A stretch of DNA of 64,000 nucleotides from Anaerococcus sp. mt242 (GTDB lineage Bacteria; Bacillota; Clostridia; Tissierellales; Peptoniphilaceae). Below are positions 52,184 to 60,520 of this stretch, piece after piece. The translations under genes and the position numbers were made by a program. The stretch covers positions 1 to 64,000 of the forward strand of contig NZ_JAEUYX010000004.1 of the NCBI RefSeq assembly GCF_016798225.1, read 5' to 3'. The first letter of the stretch is position 1; the number at the start of each line of letters is the position of its first letter. Under the pieces are notes generated by a model. That model did no database searches. It had not been told where the DNA came from and saw nothing but the letters and a program-made list of their open reading frames with translations.

Positions 52184-53044
52184 TTAAAGTCTAGATAAAA
52201 TATCAAGTGTGTCCTGGATTTGACCATCTCCTGGATTGTCGATGTCATCGTAAGGAGCACCCATGGTAACTATAATATATTCTTTCCCATTTTTGACAGA
52301 AAGTGTCGCCCAGCATAAACCAGCTTTATCAGTTGTACCAGATTTGCCACCAATTATTTCAAAACCATCTTGCTCATAATTTTCTAGCTTATCAAAAACT
52401 GTACTTGTCATATATAAACCTTCTGGGTGGTGATCATTTGGTGCAGTCAGATAGTCTTTCTTTGTAAATATCGCTCTAAAATTACCGTCTTCTAATGCAT
52501 TTTTTAATATCATTGCCATATCTTTTGCTGATGAATAATGCCCTATATCATCCATCCCATCTACATTTTGAAAATGGGTGTTTTTTAGTCCCCATTCCTC
52601 ACATTTTTCATTCATTAGTCCCACAAATCCTAGTTTTGATCCAGAAATATTAATTGCAAGTGAGTCAGCTGCTTCTCCTCCAGATGGAAGCATGGCTCCA
52701 TAAAGCAAATCACGATATGTAGTCATTTCTCCACCAAAAAAACCGGCCATAGATGCATTTTCAGCAACTAACTTCTGATAGGAGTCTGTATCTACTGGTG
52801 CATAAGCACTCAAATCGTTTATTTTTTCCAAGGCTACATAAACTGTCATCATTTTAGTAAGGGAAGCCATAGCTAGTTTATCATCTTCGTTTTTGCCTGT
52901 CACTTTTCTATCATCAGTCAAATTGTAAACATAAACTGCTTTTGAGTTGTACTCGTAGACCTCACGACTTTGGTGACGACTGAGTAAAAAAAGTCCTATG
53001 ATAAGTATTGGAATGAGTAATAGTGTATATGATTTCTTTTTCAT
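52184..53044 (-). CDS. D-alanyl-D-alanine carboxypeptidase (low-mass PBP)
   Basis: A 286-residue serine peptidase with an N-terminal signal anchor (TLLLIPILIIGLFLL). The SxxK motif is in MASLTKMMTVYVAL, the second motif appears as LPSGGEAADSLA where many relatives have SxN, and the third is GGKSGTTDKAG. It should trim pentapeptide stems in the cell wall. It precedes manA by nine bases; a functional link between the two is not evident. Confidence 0.87.
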   Translation of the reverse strand: MKKKSYTLLLIPILIIGLFLLSRHQSREVYEYNSKAVYVYNLTDDRKVTGKNEDDKLAMASLTKMMTVYVALEKINDLSAYAPVDTDSYQKLVAENASMAGFFGGEMTTYRDLLYGAMLPSGGEAADSLAINISGSKLGFVGLMNEKCEEWGLKNTHFQNVDGMDDIGHYSSAKDMAMILKNALEDGNFRAIFTKKDYLTAPNDHHPEGLYMTSTVFDKLENYEQDGFEIIGGKSGTTDKAGLCWATLSVKNGKEYIIVTMGAPYDDIDNPGDGQIQDTLDILSRL

Positions 53045-53114
53045 AGTATCCTCTGTTTTTACCTATACTATACAGTTTATTAATTGATATAAAAACAAAA
53101 GTTCTTTTATGGCA

Positions 53115-53143
53115 TAAAAAAAAGCAAGAACTTAAGTTCTTGC
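53115..53143 (-). terminator. Terminator after the flavoprotein gene
   Basis: GCAAGAACTT and AAGTTCTTGC form a perfect palindromic stem, followed by eight T on the minus strand. Confidence 0.85.
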
Positions 53144-53150
53144 CCTTTAA

Positions 53151-54995
53151 TTATTTTGTTTCTTCGATATAGCTTTTAGCGTTTTTAGCTGCATTTCTAC
53201 CAAATACTACTATATCTGTTACTGCATTTCCACCTAGTCTGTTGCCACCGTGGATACCACCTGTTACTTCTCCTGCAGCATACAATCCTGGTATAGAAGA
53301 TCCGTTAGCATCTTGGACTTCTGATTTTGTATTTACCTCTACACCACCCATTGTGTGGTGGATTCCTGGGGCTATTTGTACTGCATAGTATGGAGCTTTT
53401 GATAGGTCAGATTTTGAAGTTTCCATCCCCTCTCTACCAAAGTCAGGGTCCTTATTGTCAGCTGTTATTTTTATCCAGTCATTGATTGTTTTTTCAATAC
53501 TAGACTCATCACAACCTATTAAATCAGCAAGAGCTTTAAAGTCATCTGCTTTTTCTAAAAAGCCTTTTTCAAAGTATTTTTGGATGGTGCTTGATTGGTC
53601 CATCATGCCTTGGTCTACCACTAGCCAAGCGCTTTTGCCTTCTTGGTTAAGGATAGCTTCTGAAACCTTATCTCTAGTTTCTAGCTCATTAAAGAATCTT
53701 TCTCCCTTATTATTTACAAGGATAGCTCCTTCTCCCCTAAGTCCTTCTGATATTAGAGAACCATTTTTTTGAACTACTGTTGGGTGGATTTGGATTTGGT
53801 CCATATCTATAAAGTTTGCATTAGTATCTTTTAAGAAATCTATTGCATCACCTTGGATTGATTTAGCATTTGTAGACACATATCCCTTTAGGTCAGGTCT
53901 ATATTCTTCTATTCTTTCTTGGTTTGAACCAAAACCACCGCTAGCAACTATAACTGCATCTGCATTTACTGTTATGTCTTGGTCTTTATTTTTACCTTTT
54001 ACTCCAACTGCTTTGCCATCTTCCATTAGGATTTCATCTACTTGGGCATCATAGACTATCTCTACACCTTCTTCGATAGCTTTTTGAGTTAGTTTGTCTA
54101 CTAGGTATGATCCAACTGGTATGGATTTTCCGTTTTCATCTTTTGGCGCGTGAGTTCTCATCTCACTTTGTCCACCTGAGAATTTTAGGTCGGTAAATTC
54201 TACTCCATTTTCTTCTAACCAATCGATGGCATCAGAAGATTCTTCTGCCATTATTTTGACTAGCTCTTTGTTATTTAGGTTTTTTCCACCTTTCATAGTA
54301 TCATTTATAAATAAATCTACTGTATCAGGTATATTTTTTTCTGCTTGGAGTCTTGTTTCTGCGGCATTCATACCACCAGATGCATACGAAGTATTACCAC
54401 CTGTAATACCAGCTTTTTCTACAACCACTACTTTTTTACCTTGTTGGGCAAGATCAATCGCACTAGTAAGGCCTGCTCCTCCAGCACCCACTACGGCAAC
54501 ATCAGCATCATAGTTAGTTTTTACTTCTTTATCATCTTTATTTGCTTCTAAATTTTTAGCATCTATACCTGCTTTTTCTAAGGCCTTATTTACTGCTGAT
54601 AGATAAGATGCAGATGATATAGTTGCCCCACTTACGGTATCCAGGTCGGTAGAATTTTTGCTGATTGTTTCTTCTTTCAATCTTTTAAGAGCTTGAGATC
54701 CTACTGCCTTCGTTTCACTTTCTTCAATATTTATATCTTTTATTTTTCCATTTTCGATACTAACATCTACTTTTATATCTCCACCAAATCCTTCTGATTG
54801 GCCTTGGTAGTCACCAGATATGTCTGAATAATCTGCTACTTCTTTTTGATCTTTAGTATCTTCACTAGTAGTATCGTTACTTTTTTCTTCTATTGCTTGG
54901 TCTTTGTTAGTATTTTGGTCAGTATTTTCATTTTGACATCCTACAAGGCTAATACTTAGAGCTAATAGGATAGGCAGGCTTAGGTATTTTTTCAT
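53151..54995 (-). CDS. Extracellular fumarate-reductase-like flavoprotein with FMN-binding domain
   Basis: A 614-residue lipoprotein (signal ending SLVGC) in two parts. Residues 60-150 form an FMN-binding domain with the flavinylation-type motif DTVSGATISSASY. Residues 165-610 form a FAD-dependent reductase: dinucleotide fold DVAVVGAGGAGLTSAIDLAQQG, GGNTSYASGGMNA, HTMGGVEVNTKSEV and GLYAAGEVTGGIHGGNRLGGNA. The family includes soluble fumarate and urocanate reductases, here displayed outside the cell and probably fed electrons by flavin carriers. The ATG after AAGGAG is used. The electron acceptor is unknown. Confidence 0.9.
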   Translation of the reverse strand: MKKYLSLPILLALSISLVGCQNENTDQNTNKDQAIEEKSNDTTSEDTKDQKEVADYSDISGDYQGQSEGFGGDIKVDVSIENGKIKDINIEESETKAVGSQALKRLKEETISKNSTDLDTVSGATISSASYLSAVNKALEKAGIDAKNLEANKDDKEVKTNYDADVAVVGAGGAGLTSAIDLAQQGKKVVVVEKAGITGGNTSYASGGMNAAETRLQAEKNIPDTVDLFINDTMKGGKNLNNKELVKIMAEESSDAIDWLEENGVEFTDLKFSGGQSEMRTHAPKDENGKSIPVGSYLVDKLTQKAIEEGVEIVYDAQVDEILMEDGKAVGVKGKNKDQDITVNADAVIVASGGFGSNQERIEEYRPDLKGYVSTNAKSIQGDAIDFLKDTNANFIDMDQIQIHPTVVQKNGSLISEGLRGEGAILVNNKGERFFNELETRDKVSEAILNQEGKSAWLVVDQGMMDQSSTIQKYFEKGFLEKADDFKALADLIGCDESSIEKTINDWIKITADNKDPDFGREGMETSKSDLSKAPYYAVQIAPGIHHTMGGVEVNTKSEVQDANGSSIPGLYAAGEVTGGIHGGNRLGGNAVTDIVVFGRNAAKNAKSYIEETK

Positions 54996-55030
54996 ATATT
55001 CTCCTTGATAAATTATAAACAAAGTTCGGC

Positions 55031-55057
55031 AAAATAAAAGCTATCGAGTTGATAGCC
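55031..55057 (-). terminator. Terminator after the FMN-binding lipoprotein gene
   Basis: GGCTATC and GATAGCT form the stem, followed by TTTATTTT on the minus strand. Read-through into the flavoprotein gene is possible. Confidence 0.75.
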
Positions 55058-55064
55058 TTTAAAA

Positions 55065-55475
55065 TTATTTTGCGTTTGCGATTGCTTCGTCTACAGCTGA
55101 TTTGAATGCTTCAGATGTTACTGTTGCACCTGATACATTATCTACACCTTCTGTTCCGTTTGCTTCTACAATTGCATCTGTTAATTCTGGAATAGCTTTA
55201 GCTCCTATATCTTCTGATTCTGTGTGGTCTGTATCGATTGATTCGATAACACCATCTTTTCCAAAGTTAACTTTTACTTTGATGTCTCCACCGTAACCTG
55301 CAACTGTTGCTTCACCAGCTGATGGTTGAGCTTCTTCTGTTGGAACTGTTTCAGTGTTTTCAGCAGCATTTTTGTCTGCTGCATCTTTATTTTCTGCTGT
55401 GTTTGCATTGTTTCCACAAGCTGCAAATGTAAATGCCATAGCTGCTACTAGGGTAAATTTATTTAAGTTTTTCAT
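55065..55475 (-). CDS. FMN-binding domain lipoprotein
   Basis: A 136-residue lipoprotein (lipobox FTFAACGN) with an Ala/Asn/Glu-rich linker and one FMN-binding domain. The flavinylation-type motif DNVSGATVTSEAF is at the C-terminal side. Such small proteins carry a covalent FMN and pass electrons outside the membrane, like PplA in flavin-based extracellular electron transfer. It shares this domain with the flavoprotein encoded next and is probably its electron donor (inference). The ApbE flavin transferase is not in the window. Confidence 0.88.
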   Translation of the reverse strand: MKNLNKFTLVAAMAFTFAACGNNANTAENKDAADKNAAENTETVPTEEAQPSAGEATVAGYGGDIKVKVNFGKDGVIESIDTDHTESEDIGAKAIPELTDAIVEANGTEGVDNVSGATVTSEAFKSAVDEAIANAK

Positions 55476-55552
55476 AAAACTCTCCTTTTATATGTACGCC
55501 AATTTTGGCAAATTTTTTGCGAGATAGCTCGCATATGTCTTTTTGTATAAGT

Positions 55553-55581
55553 ATTATAACACATTTCTTGATAAAATCAAG
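55553..55581 (-). promoter_or_regulatory. Promoter and operator-like repeat of the FMN lipoprotein
   Basis: TTGATT (55575-55580) and TATAAT (55553-55558) on the minus strand lie 16 bases apart. The perfect inverted repeat CTTGATAAAATCAAG (55567-55581) covers the -35 box. A leader hairpin GCGAG/CTCGC follows at about 55520-55533. Confidence 0.65.
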
Positions 55582-55622
55582 ATTAACGATATTTTTTACT
55601 GAATATAAAATAATTTGATATT

Positions 55623-56068
55623 TCACTTACTATCTATATCTATTTTTGTTTCTTTAACCTCGCCTGTCCTGGCGTTAAATAAATATTCCTTGCCATAAGT
55701 CCTAATAAAATAATAATATATTTCCTTACTGTAAGGATTAAAGGAACTCATCTGATTAGTAGTATATGGGAGCAAATATGTGTCCTCACCATAGTTCTAT
55801 TCATAAAATTTTCCGCATAAGTTGTGCTGTATTTTGGCATGGAAAACATATATAGAACAGTAATTATGATTGTTAGCAGATATTTAGAATATTTAGGAGT
55901 TTTTTTTAATCTGATTTCCATAAAATACATTATAGATATTAGCAGGATAAATAAAGCAATATTTATGTGCTTATCAAAATATCTATGATTTACATACATA
56001 ATAAAAGCTATGGCAAGCCAAAAGAAAAGGTGATCTCATGAAAATCTTTCTTTAATAGTCTCCCACAT
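55623..56068 (-). pseudogene. Broken membrane-protein gene after radA
   Basis: Starting at ATG 56068 (GAGGG before it), the frame reads MWETIKERFS, meets TGA at 56038-56036, and continues in the same frame as DHLFFWLAIAFIMYVNHRYF through two membrane segments to NRTMVRTH. There the sensible sequence moves to another frame: NYGEDTYLLPYTT, then FNPYSKEIYYYFIRTYGKEYLFNARTGEVKETKIDIDSK and a stop at 55623. So one nonsense codon and one frameshift, near 55800, interrupt a protein of about 145 residues. The original family is unknown; the C-terminal part resembles a small extracytoplasmic domain. Confidence 0.7.
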
Positions 56069-56085
56069 ATGCCCTCGTTGATTTT

Positions 56086-57450
56086 CTATCTAAAACATTC
56101 ATCAATTACTTGTCTAATATTTGATTTTTGTAAGACCTTTATACCAGTAAATTCCTTTTCCTCAATAGAATTTCTTGCTACAAAGCATCTTTTATAGCCA
56201 AGTCTCTCTAGTTCCTTGATGCGTTGCTTGATTTGTGGTACTTTTTTAAGCTCTCCTGTAAGGCCTACTTCTGCAATAAAAACGGTTTTATCATCTATGG
56301 GCTTTTTAAGCAGAGAAGATGCAATAGACATCATTATGGCAAGATTTACCGAAGGCTCAGATAATTTTAGGCCACCAGTTGTTTTTATAATTACATTGTA
56401 ATCAAAAAGATTTAGACCAGCTCGCTCTTGAAGGATTGATATTAGGGTGTTTAGGTCATCTTTTCTTAGCGAATCCCCAATTCTTTGTGGATATGGCAAA
56501 AATGATTTGCTGACTAAGGACTCGATTTCCACTTCCAAAAGCCTAGAGCCTTCCTTGGTTACAGATATGGCTGACCCTTCGATTTCATTTTCACGGGCTG
56601 TAATAAAATACTCACTAGGATTAGATATTTCTATTAATCCATCCTCAGTCATTGAAAATAGGCCAATCTCACCAGTACGACCAAATCTATTTTTTGTAGA
56701 GGTTAGGACCCTTAAGTCCTCATCACTTTCACCATCTAAAACTAAAACTGTATCTACCAAATGCTCCAAGGTACGAAGTCCTGCCATTTCGTTGGCCTTG
56801 GTCATATGCCCAATCATTATTATTGCGCGTTTTTTGTACTCATCTTTGGCAATTTCCACCGCCTTGTTGGCTACCTCTATGGTTTGAGTTGGGCTTCCAG
56901 CCTTATTATCAAACTCTGCTAGGGTAAAAGTTTGGATAGAATCAAGAAAAACCACATCAGCATCGATATTTTTTATCTCGCTAACTGCACTATCCATAGA
57001 GTTTGTAGAAAGAATCCAGACATTTTCTGGCAAACTTTCCATAATCCTATCTGCACGGGATTTGATTTGACTTTCTGACTCCTCTCCAGATACATAAAGA
57101 ACTTTTAAGCCCTCATCTGCATATGCTTTTGATAATTGAAGTAAGAGTGTAGATTTTCCTGCACCTGGACGAGCTGTTAGGATTGTGACACTATCACGGA
57201 CAAGTCCTCCTCCAACTGCACGGTCAAATTCTTCAAAAGTTGACTTTATCCTTTCAGATTCGTTAATCTCAATGCTATTTAGTTTTTTTGCAGCCTTATC
57301 ATCCACCACTACACTGGCGCTTTTTTTGCTTTCCTTAACTGTTACTTCAACCAAGGATCCCCATTTGCCACACTCTGGGCATTTGCCCGCCCAAAGGGGT
57401 TGGGTGTGGCCGCAATTGGTGCATTCAAAGGCTTTTTTAATTTTTGCCAC
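56086..57450 (-). CDS. radA: DNA repair protein RadA (Sms)
   Basis: A 454-residue RadA. The zinc finger FECTNCGHTQPLWAGKCPECGKWGSL opens it. The RecA-like core has Walker A ARPGAGKSTLL, Walker B VVFLDSIQ and the RadA-specific TKNRFG motif. A Lon-like C-terminal domain (about 275-454) contains SVTKEGSRLLEVEIESLVSKS. It helps branch migration during recombination. Its ATG overlaps the stop of the glutamate-cysteine ligase gene. Confidence 0.95.
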   Translation of the reverse strand: MAKIKKAFECTNCGHTQPLWAGKCPECGKWGSLVEVTVKESKKSASVVVDDKAAKKLNSIEINESERIKSTFEEFDRAVGGGLVRDSVTILTARPGAGKSTLLLQLSKAYADEGLKVLYVSGEESESQIKSRADRIMESLPENVWILSTNSMDSAVSEIKNIDADVVFLDSIQTFTLAEFDNKAGSPTQTIEVANKAVEIAKDEYKKRAIIMIGHMTKANEMAGLRTLEHLVDTVLVLDGESDEDLRVLTSTKNRFGRTGEIGLFSMTEDGLIEISNPSEYFITARENEIEGSAISVTKEGSRLLEVEIESLVSKSFLPYPQRIGDSLRKDDLNTLISILQERAGLNLFDYNVIIKTTGGLKLSEPSVNLAIMMSIASSLLKKPIDDKTVFIAEVGLTGELKKVPQIKQRIKELERLGYKRCFVARNSIEEKEFTGIKVLQKSNIRQVIDECFR

Positions 57451-58739
57451 TAATTTTCCTTTATAAATTTATTTACTGAGTAATTGTAGATTGCTTTTTG
57501 TGGATCTTCTTTATATAAAGACTCATAGATATCACGTGGTGTCTGATCTTTTTTAAGAAGATCTTCTAATGGCTTGATATACTCACTATCTTCTTTTATC
57601 ATTTGTGTAATTTCAAGCATCCATTCAGAGATTTTTTTGTCTTTATATATGGTATCTATACCTTGCATTAATGCCTTATCTTTTAGTTTTTGTGATCTTT
57701 CATAAGTCATATCAGCAAATAATTGAGATAAAAACTGTAAAATTTCCTCATCATAGAACATATTTTTAATAAGGGCAACTGCTGCAAAATTGTAAGGATA
57801 AGGAACATTATCAGGCATCCTTACTTCTATATATGTTTTAACCCTTACATCAGGAAATACTATAGAAAGAGCGTGGTTAATCATATCTAGGCTCATATCT
57901 TCATTATCAAAAATTTCTTCAAAAGGAGTATTGCCTGTGTAAATATCCTTGCCATCTTTATGAATAAATATACTATCAGTAGCTAATATTTTTGCTGCAT
58001 ATTTTTCGTATGATAAGTCGCTATCAAAGGCAAAATCATAGATGCCAGAACGATTTTTGTCACAATTATCCCATATACTTTGGCGAAGATTGTGTTTTGG
58101 ATAAACCTCTCCCTCAAAAATATAGGCATTATCAAAAGTACTATATAAAAATATAGAAACTGCATTGGCAACAAAGAATTTCTTCTTAAAATCTGCCTCA
58201 TCTTTGTAATCTATTGCTACCTGTAGGCTTCCAGAGCCTTTCATCATATTAAATGGGCTTGATCCTCCAAAATCCTTAAAATATTGCGCCATATACTTAT
58301 ATCGTTCTTTAGGAATGAATGGTAAGTCATCAATCTTTGACTTTGGTTGGTAGCCTACTTGGGCTAATAATTGATTTTTCTTATCAAAAATAGGAACAAT
58401 CTGTCCCATAACTTTTTTATAATTATCAAAAAGTTCATCAACAGTTTTTTTAGCCCCATAAGCTACTTCAAATTGGGCAGCAGGCTCTATAGAAATAGCA
58501 AAATCACTTGCTGAAATACCCATGATATTCTCACCCTCATAAACTCCCTCATAGCCAAGTTTTTCAATCTCAGTTAGAGAATCACGGACACCACCCTTTT
58601 CTCCATAAGTGATAGTTTCCATAGTTTCAGCATTTATAGGAAAGTGCTCCACCTCAAAACCTACTTTGAAGTCTTCCACACTCTTTTCCCCAGATTTTAT
58701 ATAATCAACAATCGCATCAATTTTTTTATCGTAGTTCAT
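57450..58739 (-). CDS. gshA: Glutamate-cysteine ligase, GCS2 family
   Basis: A 429-residue member of the GCS2 (plant/alphaproteobacterial GshA) family. FKVGFEVEHFPINAETMETITYGEKGGVRD, SIEPAAQFEVAYGAKKTVDEL, NMMKGSGSLQVAIDY and DVRVKTYIEVRMPDNVPY correspond to the glutamate and metal sites. It would join glutamate and cysteine to gamma-glutamylcysteine. No glutathione synthetase follows; the thiol end product is therefore uncertain. It is first in an operon with radA. Confidence 0.85.
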   Translation of the reverse strand: MNYDKKIDAIVDYIKSGEKSVEDFKVGFEVEHFPINAETMETITYGEKGGVRDSLTEIEKLGYEGVYEGENIMGISASDFAISIEPAAQFEVAYGAKKTVDELFDNYKKVMGQIVPIFDKKNQLLAQVGYQPKSKIDDLPFIPKERYKYMAQYFKDFGGSSPFNMMKGSGSLQVAIDYKDEADFKKKFFVANAVSIFLYSTFDNAYIFEGEVYPKHNLRQSIWDNCDKNRSGIYDFAFDSDLSYEKYAAKILATDSIFIHKDGKDIYTGNTPFEEIFDNEDMSLDMINHALSIVFPDVRVKTYIEVRMPDNVPYPYNFAAVALIKNMFYDEEILQFLSQLFADMTYERSQKLKDKALMQGIDTIYKDKKISEWMLEITQMIKEDSEYIKPLEDLLKKDQTPRDIYESLYKEDPQKAIYNYSVNKFIKEN

Positions 58740-58841
58740 AATAGCCTCGATTCTTAAATTTCATTTATATTATTATACATTAATATTTAAAATTTTTTAT
58801 TAATGCTTTTTATATTTAAAATTATATATTAAAATATAGCT

Positions 58842-59297
58842 ATGAAAACAGCATTTTACACAACAGATATTGGGATAATCAAAATATCCTATAAGCAAAA
58901 AATAACAAAAATAGAATTAGTTGACCAAATTAACGAAAATAATGATAAAAGCAAAGAAACTAACGAAATTATTGACCAAATAAATGAATATTTAGACGGC
59001 AAAAGAAAAGAATTTAGCATTTATGATTTATGTAAAACCCATGGCACGGATTTTCAGCAAAAGGTCTGGCAAGAACTTTTAAATATCCCCTATGGACAAA
59101 CAAAAACCTATAAGGATATAGCAAAAAATATAGGTAATGAAAAGGCAGTCAGAGCAGTTGCAACTGCCATCGGCAAAAATCCCCTAATGATAATCACCCC
59201 CTGCCACAGAGTTATTGGCAGTGATGGAAAAATGCACGGTTATGCTTATGGACTTGATGTGAAAGAAAAATTACTTGACCTTGAAGATAATAATTAA
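58842..59297 (+). CDS. ogt: Methylated-DNA-protein-cysteine methyltransferase
   Basis: A 151-residue O6-alkylguanine-DNA alkyltransferase. The DNA-binding and active-site segment FQQKVWQELLNIPYGQTKTYKDIAKNIGNEKAVRAVATAIGKNP leads to the acceptor cysteine in TPCHRVIGSDGKMHGYAYG. It repairs O6-methylguanine in a single-use reaction. No Shine-Dalgarno sequence is visible; TAAAAT at 58830-58835 lies six bases before the ATG, so the mRNA may be leaderless. It is divergent from the gshA-radA operon. Confidence 0.94.
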   Translation: MKTAFYTTDIGIIKISYKQKITKIELVDQINENNDKSKETNEIIDQINEYLDGKRKEFSIYDLCKTHGTDFQQKVWQELLNIPYGQTKTYKDIAKNIGNEKAVRAVATAIGKNPLMIITPCHRVIGSDGKMHGYAYGLDVKEKLLDLEDNN

Positions 59298-59307
59298 ATC
59301 ACAGACA

Positions 59308-59333
59308 AAAAAGTAAGATAACCCTACTTTTCT
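59308..59333. terminator. Probable bidirectional terminator
   Basis: AAAAGTA and TACTTTT can pair around a nine-base loop between the convergent ogt and peptidase E genes. The stem is weak. Confidence 0.45.
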
Positions 59334-59955
59334 AGTACTCCACCCCAAAATCTACACTAAATTTATCTCCTCCTTTATGAATAATGGCGCTTTTGTTATC
59401 TATTGCTATTAGCTGGAGCCTTTGGCTATAAATCGTGTGGATTTTTTCTGCTGCTTCTTTGAAAGGTTCTTCGCCCCAGTGTGGGAGGGGATAAAAATTT
59501 ACTAAGTTTAGGGCCTTTGTTGATTTTAATTCGGAAGCGGCTTTTGGATCGTCCATGTATTTTATATATGCTATATCAGGGCTTGCAATTACTGATCCTG
59601 CTGATTCTCCAATATAGAGCATGCCCTCATCTACTTTTTCTTTGATTAATTCTAATAAATTTTTCTTTTTTAATTCTTGAAGCAAATAAAAAGTATTGCC
59701 GCCAGATACATATAATATTTTAGTATTTTTTATAATTTCTTTGACTTTTTTCTCATCTGTTTGACTTACTTCAAGCTCTGTTATTTCAAATCCCTGCTCT
59801 TTAAAATATTTGCGTGCATCCTCTACATACTGGGTGTATGGCGAAACTTCTGCTGCTGTTGCTATAAATGTTATTTCTTTTGCTTGATATTTTTTAATAA
59901 ATCTTTCAAAGGCATTTTTTGATCCTACTAGACTTGATGATAAAAATATGTTCAT
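59332..59955 (-). CDS. Peptidase E (S51) family protein
   Basis: A 207-residue S51-family protein. LYVSGGNTFYLLQEL and the nucleophile Ser in YIGESAGSVIASPDIAYI match peptidase E/cyanophycinase-like enzymes, and a histidine follows in FYPLPHWGEE. Peptidase E cleaves Asp-X dipeptides; the substrate here is not certain. It is preceded by a small membrane protein gene 32 bases upstream. Confidence 0.85.
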   Translation of the reverse strand: MNIFLSSSLVGSKNAFERFIKKYQAKEITFIATAAEVSPYTQYVEDARKYFKEQGFEITELEVSQTDEKKVKEIIKNTKILYVSGGNTFYLLQELKKKNLLELIKEKVDEGMLYIGESAGSVIASPDIAYIKYMDDPKAASELKSTKALNLVNFYPLPHWGEEPFKEAAEKIHTIYSQRLQLIAIDNKSAIIHKGGDKFSVDFGVEY

Positions 59956-59987
59956 TTTCTCTCCTTACTTATATATAGAAATTTCGA

Positions 59988-60413
59988 TCAATTTTTCCTG
60001 ATTCTTTTTCTACTTAGCATAATTATGACAAATAATATTATTAATAACAGCTCTACTATCCTTGCAAATATTGTATGTGGGGTAAACTGGACTTGCATTA
60101 TTGCAAGTGATAATAGGGTCAAAAATCCATTTAAGATTTTATAAATAATGCCAAAACTTGTTTTGGTGTAGCTATAAATTGTATAAATTATCAGCATTAT
60201 GGGATAGACTATTATAGAGTTTCGATAAAAGTTCACATTTGCCAGATAGTGCTCATAGTCTAACTTATAATAATTTGCCAGGTATTGTTCAAAAGATTGA
60301 GTACTCGATATAGCTCTTGCATGAAAAATGGTAAAAATAATTATTAGTATGGATATAATTAAAATCCCAATGCTTAATTTTCTTTCCTTTTCTATGTTTT
60401 TTATTCTTTGCAT
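59988..60413 (-). CDS. Small membrane protein of unknown function
   Basis: A 141-residue protein with four hydrophobic segments (about 14-32, 66-84, 92-106, 114-132) and basic ends (KNIEKERK, SRKRIRKN). No family is recognised. It is co-oriented with the peptidase E gene. The loop between helices one and two is rich in Tyr and Asn. Confidence 0.6.
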   Translation of the reverse strand: MQRIKNIEKERKLSIGILIISILIIIFTIFHARAISSTQSFEQYLANYYKLDYEHYLANVNFYRNSIIVYPIMLIIYTIYSYTKTSFGIIYKILNGFLTLLSLAIMQVQFTPHTIFARIVELLLIILFVIIMLSRKRIRKN

Positions 60414-60469
60414 ATATTCACCTTTTTAGTATTTTCTAGTCTATTATTACCCAAAAGCAGGTATTTATT

Positions 60470-60500
60470 TGTAAAATAAAACCACCCCATAGGGTGGCTT
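60470..60500 (-). terminator. Terminator of the mcsA-mcsB-clpC operon
   Basis: CCACCC and GGGTGG form a GC-rich stem followed by TTTTATTTT on the minus strand. Confidence 0.85.
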
Positions 60501-60520
60501 TGAGTAGCTATTTCTCATGA

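Noticed and set aside
52184-53044. Missing SxN motif in the carboxypeptidase as evidence of an inactive enzyme
   Set aside because: The variant SGGE at this site is, as far as I recall, found in other D,D-carboxypeptidases of low-GC bacteria, and the SxxK and KSG motifs are intact.
57983-58201. 72-residue minus-strand ORF inside gshA
   Set aside because: It is in another frame of a well-supported enzyme gene, with no binding site.
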